Assembly (NCBI RefSeq): GCF_008086165.1
Contig: NZ_VSKL01000002.1
Coordinates: 558,001-622,000, forward strand
Direction: 5' to 3'
DNA from: Algorimicrobium algoritergicola
GTDB taxonomy: Bacteria; Bacteroidota; Bacteroidia; Flavobacteriales; Flavobacteriaceae
DNA: 64,000 bases
Of this stretch, positions 54,827 through 62,704 are shown piece by piece. How positions within the stretch are numbered: the stretch's first letter is position 1; every line of letters begins with the position of its first letter. Made by a program: the position numbers and the translations under genes. The notes beneath the pieces are model-generated. The model was given only the letters and a program-made list of their open reading frames with translations. It did not search any database and was not told where the DNA came from.

Positions 54827-55948
54827 ATGCGTTTTAAAAGAACTTACGTTAAATTTAAAAATAGTGCCTTTCGAAATTTTATTCGGAGACATGAAAAATA
54901 TGCGCCGTTACTGTTCTTTATTGGTGGTTTTATTTTCGATACCTTAACACTTGGCCGTATAGATCGCGTGTACGATTTAACGGTCCTATCCTTACACATG
55001 ACATTTTTAACTACGGTGTTATACTTGTTTAATTTAGCTGAAGATGGCAAATGGATAGGCACCTTTTTAGAACGTTTTCAAGAGTATTTTCCATTAGCCG
55101 TACAATTTTCGTTTGGTGGCCTTTCCAGCGCGTACGTCATATATTTTTCCCGAAGTGTGTCCATGTCAAAAACCATTTCATTTTTTGTTATTTTGGTTTC
55201 ACTACTCCTAGCCAACGAAGTATTAAAACGGCGAATCTCCAATAAATACTTACAATTCGGAATTTACTTTTTTATAAGCTTTACCTTTTTTGCGTTCATG
55301 ATTCCTGTAGTATTCAAGGAAATGAGCACAACCATTTTTATAATTTCCGGATTATTAAGCCTCTCTATTACTTTAGGCTTAATCATTTTGGTATATGTAA
55401 AAAGTCCGAGTACCAAAGCTGAAATTAGTATAACCAAAGTTATCGGGCTTGTTTTAACCCTATATATAAGTATCAATTTATTTTATTATTTTAATTTAAT
55501 TCCACCAGTACCATTAGCTTTAGATGAAGGTATTGTTGCTCATAGTGTTCAAAAAGAAAACGGCAACTATCTGGTTACTTACGAACGTGATGACTGGTAT
55601 ATTTTTTGGCGCGATCACCGATTAGAGTTCATTCAGCAACCCGATGAAAAGGTATTTGTTTTCACGTCTATATTCGCGCCTACTGCCATAAAAAAAGCCA
55701 TCTTTCATCGCTGGAAATGGTATAATAACACCACTGAAGCATGGGAAGAAACCGATAAAATTGGGTTTGATATCACAGGTGGCCGAAATGCCGGCTTTCG
55801 CGGTTATACTTTTAAAAACAATGTCAAGCCAGGTACCTGGCAAGTAGATGTCATTACCGAAGAAGAACTGGTACTGGGCGTTATTGATTTTGAAATAATT
55901 ATAAATCCAGATTTACGACCGAAACGGGTGGTTCAACGAAAGTTTTAA
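54827..55948 (+). CDS. DUF2914 domain membrane protein
   Basis: The 373-residue product has about seven membrane segments in the first 230 residues and a C-terminal DUF2914 domain (about 295-365) with VFTSIFAPTAIKKAIFHRWKWYNNTTEAWEETDKI, GRNAGFRGYTFKNNVKPGTWQVDVITEEELVLGVIDFEI. The domain probably faces the periplasm. Function is unknown. Its 3' end and 154 bp of downstream sequence form the first copy of a direct repeat that recurs after the SIR2-NACHT gene. Confidence 0.85.
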   Translation: MRFKRTYVKFKNSAFRNFIRRHEKYAPLLFFIGGFIFDTLTLGRIDRVYDLTVLSLHMTFLTTVLYLFNLAEDGKWIGTFLERFQEYFPLAVQFSFGGLSSAYVIYFSRSVSMSKTISFFVILVSLLLANEVLKRRISNKYLQFGIYFFISFTFFAFMIPVVFKEMSTTIFIISGLLSLSITLGLIILVYVKSPSTKAEISITKVIGLVLTLYISINLFYYFNLIPPVPLALDEGIVAHSVQKENGNYLVTYERDDWYIFWRDHRLEFIQQPDEKVFVFTSIFAPTAIKKAIFHRWKWYNNTTEAWEETDKIGFDITGGRNAGFRGYTFKNNVKPGTWQVDVITEEELVLGVIDFEIIINPDLRPKRVVQRKF

Positions 55949-56102
55949 GACATACATCTAAAAGCACTTACAATTTACGGGTATCCGTAAACTATTTTTA
56001 ATTATTTATGGTATTTTCCCTTTTGGGAAAACATGGCAGGTGTAATAGGTTTTGTATTTCTATAATGGAAATATAGATGCTATTAACTATATACACTTGT
56101 TG
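55923..56102 (+). repeat. 180 bp direct repeat, copy 1 (left of the SIR2-NACHT gene)
   Basis: The last 26 bases of the DUF2914 gene and the following 154 bases recur at 60055-60234 without indels and with about nine mismatches by my count. The repeat contains small hairpins, including TTTACGG/CCGTAAA and a TTTTCCC/GGGAAAA stem. It ends precisely at TTGTTG, the boundary of the inverted repeats around the defence gene. Confidence 0.85.
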
Positions 56103-56108
56103 TGCGTA
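56097..56108. repeat. Left inverted repeat TTGTTGTGCGTA of the defence cassette
   Basis: These 12 bases recur exactly inverted at 59694-59705, bracketing the SIR2-NACHT gene. The first six bases also form the end of the direct repeat. Confidence 0.7.
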
Positions 56109-56146
56109 ATTTGACTCACAGACTTCGACCAGACTAAAATATTAAT

Positions 56147-59100
56147 ATGACACACCAGTTTCCTGAATCACTAATTGAATCGATTAAATCAAAAGAATGT
56201 ACACTTTTTATTGGATCTGGAATATCAACTTGGTCTGGAGCACCATCATGGTATAAATTACTTTTAAGTTATTCCAAATTTCTCGAACAAAAAGGAATTT
56301 GTAATGATAAAGAAAAAGACGAAATCCTAAACGTAATTAACAAAGGTGACTTGCTAATTGCGGCTAGTTATTGTAAATCATTATCAACTGATGCAGACTT
56401 TTCTGAGTTTATTAAAGAAGAGTTTTTTGATAGAAATCTTAAATCTCATAAAATTCATGAATTAATAATATCATTAGGCTCTGATTGTTATATCACAACA
56501 AACTATGATTCATTGATTGAAAATTCATACCAAGAATTTCGTAACGGATTAATGCTAAGAAGAGTAAATAATGACCAACCTATAGAACAAGCTTCAATTC
56601 AAAAACATTCTTCATCTAAATTTATTTTTAAACCTCATGGTGATATGCATAATGTTGATTCTATAATTCTAACTCAAGAGGATTATAGAAGAGTTAGATA
56701 TAATATGGAGTCCACCATTGACACTTTAAAACATTTACTGATTCAAAGACCCATTCTGTATTTAGGTTTTGGTTTAACAGACCCAACATTCATATTGATT
56801 AAAGATTTTATTGCTGAAACATATAAGGGAGGAAATAGGCAACACTTTGCTATCATGCCTGACGTTACTGATCTTGAGAAAAAGTTTTGGCATAAAAATT
56901 ATGGCATTTCATTAATTTCATATGCAACAATTCAGGACTCGGAACAGAAACATGGTAATCTACTCGTATTACTTGAAGAGCTAAATAAAAAACTAATTGA
57001 TAAAAAAGAAACAACTGATTTTAAACTATCTAATTCCAGCAAATTAGCTTTACTACGATATTGTGACACATTATTATATAGTTTTCAATCAAAAAATATA
57101 AATCTGTTTAACTTAGATGGAATAATAAGTAATCCAAACACAAAATCTAAAGAACAACATAGGCAAAAAATTTCATCAATAAAACAAGTGTTCCATACTT
57201 ATAATAAATTAATTATTCTTGGTGAACCTGGTTCTGGAAAATCTACTTCTCTAGAATATTTTTCCTCTCAAATTGCTTTAAAATCTAAGGATGTAATTGA
57301 TGATGATTTTTCCGAACACTCTATTCCAATATTTATACAGTGTAAAGAATACAAAGGTAGTTTGTTTGATTTAATAAGTAGTTCACTACCAATAACTGTT
57401 GATAAAGAAATTACATTAAAAAATGGTCTATACACAATTATAATTGATGCAGTAAATGAAATTCCGAAAGAGTATCACGAAACAAAATATTTTGAACAAG
57501 ATTTAAAAGATTTTATTGAAAAATATCCTAAAAACAAACTACATGTATCAACAAGAAGTCTAAACTATGTTTCATTCCTAGATTTTCCTGTATTTGAAAT
57601 AAAAAGACTAAATCATGATTTTGTTAAAAAAACACTAGAAGAACAACAATATAATTTAGATACAGTTTCAAATCGTTTTTTAAATTACTTATCAAGTCCC
57701 TTCTTTTTCAAACTATTTCTGGATTACAGTTCAAATATTGACCTCAATAAAATCACACCAAAACTATTAATAACTAAATACTTTTTATCTGTAAATGAAA
57801 GTATCCAGAATGATTACGGTATTAAAATAGACGTATTGGATTTATTTTCAAGTATTGGTTATAAACTAACAAATTCTGGAGAAATAAATATTGACCCTGT
57901 TCATTTAAAGAAAAAAATAGAGTCTTCTGGTTTTAAAAATAATGAAATATTTAATATTTTAATATCAAAGAAATTTTTATTACCAGATGGTGAAGGTAAA
58001 ATCGGGTTTGTTCATCAAACTATTTTAGAGTTCTTATCAGCATTTCATTTGAAAAAATTGTACTCAAAAGATGAAACTGTTTTAGATGAAAAAATTATTG
58101 ATTCCAGATGGGATGAAACAATAATGTTATTTGTTTCACTATTAAATGAGTCAAATGCCAAAGGTGTCATAGAAAAAATTGTAGAAAAAGATATTTTTTA
58201 TGCTTATTCAATTTATGATTTTGCATCTTATAAAAACATTTCACTTAAACATATTCTTATTGAGCAATTATTAATGCGACTTAATAATTCAAAAATAACG
58301 CATAGAAAAAAGTATAGATTAGGTTGGTTAATTAGGAATATTATTTCTGATAAGAAATATTTAAAAAGTATAATTAAATTCTTAGAGGATGATGTAATTG
58401 GACCTGAAGTAGCTATATTTATAGCCAAAGCAAATCATAAAGAAAGTCTTCCAAAAATCATAGAATGTCTATTCAAAAATGGTAATTCTTTCCCAAGTGG
58501 TTATGCAAAAGCAATTATAGAATTCAATGACGATTCCGTTATTGATAGTTTATTAACTTCGATTAATAAAATAGATGAAATTGACTCTAATGAGTTATTA
58601 ATTGACAATATTTCAACTATTTTAAATCATTTTGAGTCTGACCTTTATGTACCACAAATTCTAAAAGCATTAGAATCGGACAAAGTTAAAGATAAAATAA
58701 TTGCTGTAAAATTATTAGAAGGAAATAGGTCATCAGAAGTTATTCATGTTTTTTCTAATTTATTAGACGAATCAAATGATGATGTGAAAAAGGAAGTTAT
58801 TTATAGCTTACAAGGAAGATTTTGGCCTATTGAAAAAGAAATAATTTCAACACAAGAAATAATAGATAAATCATTCAAAAATCTTGGCAATAATAATATT
58901 GGTTCTTATTTCTCAAGTTATCTTAAAGATTTAAAATCTGATTCTGTAATCGAACGAGCTTATCAGTTAGTAAGCACTACTCAAAATAGTTTATTAAAAA
59001 TTAACTTAGCAAATATCATAATTGATAAATACCATGAGCTTTCAATAAAAATAATTTTAGAGCATTTGACTAATTTCAAGGAAGAGTATCACTCAGCACT

Positions 59101-59689
59101 TCATCAATGTCTATTTTTAAACATTTCAGACTACAGTATTGAAATAATTCCTTTAGTAAACAAGACCAATCAAATACGTAATAGGTTTATTATTGAAAGC
59201 TTTTCAAATGAATCTGATGAGATTTCAGATTTTATCAACTACGAAACATGTTTGTTTTTATTTAAATCTTGGGAAAATAAAATTCAAGAAAATAATTTAA
59301 ATGAGGAGGACGTTTTTTATTGGCATTACTCAATTCCAAGATTTTTAAGTCTTTGTTCTAAACACATGAAGACCTTACTTCTAAATAAGCTTAACAATAA
59401 GGATTATTCGAATAAATATCAGTTACTATCAATTATTAATCACTTTGAGCTAAAGAAACAAGATTTCACAGAACAAACTATAAACTGGTTGTTTGATAAA
59501 ATGACAAAAGAAAAAGATGATTATAATAATTTCGCTACAACAATAATTGGAAGTATAGGAGATGAAGAATTTGCTGAAAAAAAATTAAAACCTTTGTTGG
59601 ATAGCGAGAATGCTGTTTTAAGAAACAACGCGTATATAGCGATAGAGAAAATTGAAGGAAGTATTAATAAAAGATTAATTATAAAATAA
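56147..59689 (+). CDS. SIR2-NACHT NTPase with HEAT-like C-terminus; candidate antiphage STAND protein (Avs5-like)
   Basis: The 1180-residue product has an N-terminal SIR2-like domain (about 1-285): CTLFIGSGISTWSGAPSWYKLL for NAD binding, YITTNYDSLIE, FKPHGDM and ILYLGFGLTDPTF. A NACHT/STAND NTPase follows with Walker A GEPGSGKST (359-367), Walker B YTIIIDAVNE (about 428-437) and the sensor STRS. From about 700 the protein is helical and repetitive (HEAT/TPR-like), the usual place for ligand recognition. Proteins of this layout sense phage components, oligomerise and deplete NAD+ to abort infection (Avs5 and relatives). It is AT-rich, single-gene and bracketed by repeats, consistent with transfer. 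Antiphage function is inferred from architecture. Confidence 0.85.
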   Translation: MTHQFPESLIESIKSKECTLFIGSGISTWSGAPSWYKLLLSYSKFLEQKGICNDKEKDEILNVINKGDLLIAASYCKSLSTDADFSEFIKEEFFDRNLKSHKIHELIISLGSDCYITTNYDSLIENSYQEFRNGLMLRRVNNDQPIEQASIQKHSSSKFIFKPHGDMHNVDSIILTQEDYRRVRYNMESTIDTLKHLLIQRPILYLGFGLTDPTFILIKDFIAETYKGGNRQHFAIMPDVTDLEKKFWHKNYGISLISYATIQDSEQKHGNLLVLLEELNKKLIDKKETTDFKLSNSSKLALLRYCDTLLYSFQSKNINLFNLDGIISNPNTKSKEQHRQKISSIKQVFHTYNKLIILGEPGSGKSTSLEYFSSQIALKSKDVIDDDFSEHSIPIFIQCKEYKGSLFDLISSSLPITVDKEITLKNGLYTIIIDAVNEIPKEYHETKYFEQDLKDFIEKYPKNKLHVSTRSLNYVSFLDFPVFEIKRLNHDFVKKTLEEQQYNLDTVSNRFLNYLSSPFFFKLFLDYSSNIDLNKITPKLLITKYFLSVNESIQNDYGIKIDVLDLFSSIGYKLTNSGEINIDPVHLKKKIESSGFKNNEIFNILISKKFLLPDGEGKIGFVHQTILEFLSAFHLKKLYSKDETVLDEKIIDSRWDETIMLFVSLLNESNAKGVIEKIVEKDIFYAYSIYDFASYKNISLKHILIEQLLMRLNNSKITHRKKYRLGWLIRNIISDKKYLKSIIKFLEDDVIGPEVAIFIAKANHKESLPKIIECLFKNGNSFPSGYAKAIIEFNDDSVIDSLLTSINKIDEIDSNELLIDNISTILNHFESDLYVPQILKALESDKVKDKIIAVKLLEGNRSSEVIHVFSNLLDESNDDVKKEVIYSLQGRFWPIEKEIISTQEIIDKSFKNLGNNNIGSYFSSYLKDLKSDSVIERAYQLVSTTQNSLLKINLANIIIDKYHELSIKIILEHLTNFKEEYHSALHQCLFLNISDYSIEIIPLVNKTNQIRNRFIIESFSNESDEISDFINYETCLFLFKSWENKIQENNLNEEDVFYWHYSIPRFLSLCSKHMKTLLLNKLNNKDYSNKYQLLSIINHFELKKQDFTEQTINWLFDKMTKEKDDYNNFATTIIGSIGDEEFAEKKLKPLLDSENAVLRNNAYIAIEKIEGSINKRLIIK

Positions 59690-59693
59690 AAAC

Positions 59694-59705
59694 TACGCAC
59701 AACAA
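59694..59705. repeat. Right inverted repeat TACGCACAACAA of the defence cassette
   Basis: Exact reverse complement of 56097-56108, starting four bases after the stop codon of the SIR2-NACHT gene. Confidence 0.7.
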
Positions 59706-59868
59706 AGTACTGTGGTAAAAAACAAGTAAAAACTCATTAACTTTTCACCAAAGTACTTCTATAAGTATCGTCATATATTAATCCTTATTTTGCACTAGCA
59801 AAAGCCGGTTTTAACAGCTTATTACATACTGCAATTAATGCTAATTTTTTGCTCTTTCCTCTAAACTA

Positions 59869-60080
59869 TTCGTGCAGCAACACGTTGAAAACATCTATGT
59901 TTTCACGTCCATATTTACACCAACGGAAATTAAAAAATCCATAACCCATAGTTGGAAATGGCATAATAACACCACTAAAAACGGGAAAGCTATCAATAAC
60001 AAGGCACTAGCCATTATTATTTTAAAATTATTACAAACCCCAATTTACAACCAAAACGGGTGGTTCAACGAAAGTTTTAA
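59869..60080 (+). pseudogene. Decayed partial copy of the DUF2914 gene 3' end
   Basis: VENIYVFTSIFTPTEIKKSITHSWKWHNNTT aligns with VFVFTSIFAPTAIKKAIFHRWKWYNNTT of the intact gene, at about 70% DNA identity by eye. About 100 bp then are missing (GGRNAGFRGYTF... is deleted), after which the sequence resumes as a close copy up to the ancestral stop. There is no start or N-terminal region. The short open frame over it (59872-60093) is not a real gene. The interval 59706-59868 holds nothing recognisable. Confidence 0.8.
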
Positions 60081-60234
60081 GACATTCATCTAAAAGCACT
60101 TACAATTTATGGGTATCCGTAAACTACTTGTAACTATTTATGGTATTTTCACTTTTGGAAAAAAATGGCAGGTGTAAAAGGTTTTGTATTTCTATAATGG
60201 AAATATAGATGCTATTAACTATATACACTTGTTG
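60055..60234 (+). repeat. 180 bp direct repeat, copy 2 (right of the SIR2-NACHT gene)
   Basis: Partner of 55923-56102, about 95% identical. It ends at TTGTTG followed by GCAACAA, forming the palindrome TTGTTGGCAACAA, where copy 1 instead continues into the defence cassette. Confidence 0.85.
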
Positions 60235-60262
60235 GCAACAAGCTAAAAAGAACTTATTACTA

Positions 60263-61021
60263 TTAGATTAACTTATTATTTGTAGCAAATGAAATGGCTT
60301 CACTAATGTTTGCAACATCCAATTTTTCAAATATTTTCGTCCTATGAAATTTAACTGTATCTGGAGAAATAAATAGTCTTTCAGCAATTTCATTGATGGA
60401 GTAAGCTCTAATAGAGTACTGTAATATTTCCTTTTCTCTTTCAGATAGGACAATCATTTCTACAGTCTTCCAGCAATTAGAAACCCAATCATACTGATGG
60501 GTTTCATTATATCCATTTTTATGAAGCCTTAAATTGCCGGATTGTTGTTGTGAGGACAATGAAACAACACAGATTGCTTTCCATATTTTTCCTTTTTCGG
60601 TCAAGAAAATTGGTGTCAATTTTTGATGGATTAGAATTAATTTATTTTCGTTTGTTTTTAAATGGAAGTCGTATGATATGGTGTATTTCTTTTTGTCTTC
60701 TTCTGGTAATTTTTCATAAAAATCGAACCCGACTGTGTTTATCTTTAGTAGTAATTCTAAATCTTCTGATGGTACATTTTTAAAATAAAACTCATAACCC
60801 ATTTCTAAAACCTCGCTTGCTGTATGTCCATTTAAAAACAATGGATTATTAGATACATATTCAAAACCTTTACTTTCATAGTTGATGATATAGATGCTTT
60901 GATTTGTTGTTCTAGAGAAAGCTTTAACTATTTCAATATAATTTGAGGTTTGTTGAATATCTGTTTCTGTTAAATGTCTAACAGTATTTCTATGAGAGAA
61001 AAAAGAATTGGTGTCCTTCAT
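60263..61021 (-). CDS. PAS-LuxR-type transcriptional regulator
   Basis: With the ATG at 61021 the product has 252 residues; an upstream TTG at 61039 would add six. The N-terminal half (about 40-160) looks like a PAS sensor (YIINYESKGFEYVSNNPLFLNGHTASEVLEMGYEF... then YTISYDFHLKTNENKLILIHQKLTPIF). The C-terminal end is a LuxR helix-turn-helix, LSEREKEILQYSIRAYSINEIAERLFISPDTVKFHRTKIFEKLDV (about 191-235). This type is common in flavobacteria and senses a small ligand or redox state. It is divergent from an amidohydrolase gene, with a dyad symmetric site between, so it probably regulates that gene and itself. Confidence 0.85.
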   Translation of the reverse strand: MKDTNSFFSHRNTVRHLTETDIQQTSNYIEIVKAFSRTTNQSIYIINYESKGFEYVSNNPLFLNGHTASEVLEMGYEFYFKNVPSEDLELLLKINTVGFDFYEKLPEEDKKKYTISYDFHLKTNENKLILIHQKLTPIFLTEKGKIWKAICVVSLSSQQQSGNLRLHKNGYNETHQYDWVSNCWKTVEMIVLSEREKEILQYSIRAYSINEIAERLFISPDTVKFHRTKIFEKLDVANISEAISFATNNKLI

Positions 61022-61067
61022 TGGATGAAACAGAAACAAATGTTTAATAAAATATAAGTTTTCAAAA

Positions 61068-61083
61068 CTACACTTGAGTGTAG
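61068..61083. promoter_or_regulatory. Candidate operator: 16 bp dyad in the divergent regulator/amidohydrolase region
   Basis: CTACACTTGAGTGTAG has two perfect 7 bp arms around a TG centre. It lies 47 bp upstream of the LuxR-type gene and about 43 bp upstream of the predicted amidohydrolase transcription start, a position typical for LuxR-family activation. Confidence 0.5.
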
Positions 61084-61105
61084 CTTAATAGAAAATTATA
61101 GGGTC

Positions 61106-61113
61106 TAGTTTTG
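61106..61113 (+). promoter_or_regulatory. -7 box of the amidohydrolase gene
   Basis: TAGTTTTG matches TAnnTTTG, 27 bp before the ATG at 61141. There is no -33 TTG at standard spacing, which fits activation by a regulator. Confidence 0.5.
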
Positions 61114-61140
61114 TAAATAAGTAAATTTACAACATAAATT

Positions 61141-62667
61141 ATGAAAAAAACTAAACTAAAAAAATGGATAATAACAATCCTCACGGTATGGGTTGTAGGA
61201 AGTATCATTTATTTCATATGGGCTGATAACGAGTTACAAAAAGTTCTGGGAAAATCAACAGAAGTTGTTGATGCGACTTCGATGGTAACAGAACTCGGAA
61301 CGGTACAAATTAAAAATGTAAATATTCTTTATGAAGATTGCAGTCGATTCATTCCGAATCAAGATGTTGTTATTAAGGATGGAAAGATATTGAAAATAAG
61401 CCAACACCAAGATAGTATCCAGAGCAATGAAAAAACGATTGACGGTACAGATAAATATTTAATTCCAGGGTTGGTAGATTCGCATGCACATTTAAAAGAA
61501 AGTAAAAATGATTTACTTTTATATTTGGTCAATGGTGTAACGTACATCAGGGAAATGAAAGGCATACCCATTCATTTAGAATGGAAAAAATCTTTAAACG
61601 ATAATGGAATCGGACCTAGAATGTTTGTCACATCGTCTTCAATTACTAGTATAAGCGGAATTGGAGGTTATTTTCACGAATGGACAAGAAAGAGCATAAA
61701 TTATACTAATGAAAACGATGCACGTAAAGCAATTAGTAAAATTAGTGAACAAGGTTATGACGCCATAAAAATGTATACCCAAGTAAATCCAGAAATATTT
61801 AAAGCAACTATCAATATTGCAAAAGAATATAAAATTCCTGTTCTTGGTCATATCCCTGAAGTTGATTTAGAGACCTTCTACACATCAGGTCAAATTGAGG
61901 TTGCGCATATAGAAGAATTAATAAAAAAAAATATGGAGAAGTTTGAAAAGTCCATTTCTAAAAACCCAGAAGAATACCTTCAATTTTTAAGCTCAAATGC
62001 TAACCAGATTGCAAAAAAAATTAACGAGAACAACATTAGTGTTACGTCTACGATTTGGTTAATGGAAAGCCTTCCCGAACAAAGATTTGAATTAAAATCT
62101 AAACTTAAAGAAGTGGAATTAAAATATGCTAATCCAAAAATAATTGAAGGAACTTCTCTTCATAAATTAGGCTGGCTTCCTAATGAAAATAGTTATGAAT
62201 ATGATGGGAAAAACACCCCAGAAGCTAAAGAACTCTCATTAACTTTTTGGGAAACCTATGTTAGTGCTATTCATATTATGACAAAAGCATTGGTAGCCAA
62301 TAATGTTACGATTATGGCTGGAACAGATACAAATGTTTCACCAATGGTAGCTGGATTTTCTCTTCATAACGAATTAGAATCTTTGTCCAAATCTGGATTG
62401 ACAAACCAACAAACGCTTTATTCTGCTACTGTTGCACCGAATGAATGGATGAAAAGCAATTCTGGAAAGATAAAAGTTGGATTCAATTCAGATTTAGTAT
62501 TACTAACAAAAAATCCTTTGAAGGATATTAAAAATACAAAGTCCATAGACCATGTGTTCTTTAATAAATATATAATTGATAATGCTCAAATTACAGCTAT
62601 TTTAAAAGCTATTGAGGATGCGAACAACAAAAATAGAAACGTAGAAATAGAAGAATATGTAAATTGA
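61141..62667 (+). CDS. Metal-dependent amidohydrolase (imidazolonepropionase-like), membrane-anchored
   Basis: The 508-residue product has an N-terminal anchor (about 9-27, WIITILTVWVVGSIIYFIW) and an amidohydrolase barrel with IPGLVDSHAHLKES (HxH at 115/117), YDAIKMYTQVN (Lys), LGHIPE and EVAHIEEL (His), and MAGTDTN (catalytic Asp396). The substructure matches the imidazolonepropionase-like/prolidase group that hydrolyses cyclic amides or C-terminal peptide bonds. It is divergent from a LuxR-type regulator and 37 bp upstream of an M20 peptidase, so the pair may break down a particular N-acyl or dipeptide compound (inference). Confidence 0.88.
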   Translation: MKKTKLKKWIITILTVWVVGSIIYFIWADNELQKVLGKSTEVVDATSMVTELGTVQIKNVNILYEDCSRFIPNQDVVIKDGKILKISQHQDSIQSNEKTIDGTDKYLIPGLVDSHAHLKESKNDLLLYLVNGVTYIREMKGIPIHLEWKKSLNDNGIGPRMFVTSSSITSISGIGGYFHEWTRKSINYTNENDARKAISKISEQGYDAIKMYTQVNPEIFKATINIAKEYKIPVLGHIPEVDLETFYTSGQIEVAHIEELIKKNMEKFEKSISKNPEEYLQFLSSNANQIAKKINENNISVTSTIWLMESLPEQRFELKSKLKEVELKYANPKIIEGTSLHKLGWLPNENSYEYDGKNTPEAKELSLTFWETYVSAIHIMTKALVANNVTIMAGTDTNVSPMVAGFSLHNELESLSKSGLTNQQTLYSATVAPNEWMKSNSGKIKVGFNSDLVLLTKNPLKDIKNTKSIDHVFFNKYIIDNAQITAILKAIEDANNKNRNVEIEEYVN

Positions 62668-62704
62668 AATACGTAACAAAGAAAACAAACTAACAATAGG
62701 CATT

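Noticed and set aside
54732-54947. Open frame of 71 codons overlapping the DUF2914 start
   Set aside because: It overlaps the confident DUF2914 gene in another frame and has no recognisable features.
59872-60093. A 73-codon open frame after the SIR2-NACHT gene
   Set aside because: Its N-terminal half is a degraded copy of the DUF2914 C-terminus and the rest runs through a deletion junction into noncoding repeat. It is a remnant, not a gene.
55923-60234. Possible integron with attC-like sites around the defence gene
   Set aside because: No integron integrase, no gene array and no clear attC secondary structure were seen, so only a general recombination-site idea is kept as a finding.
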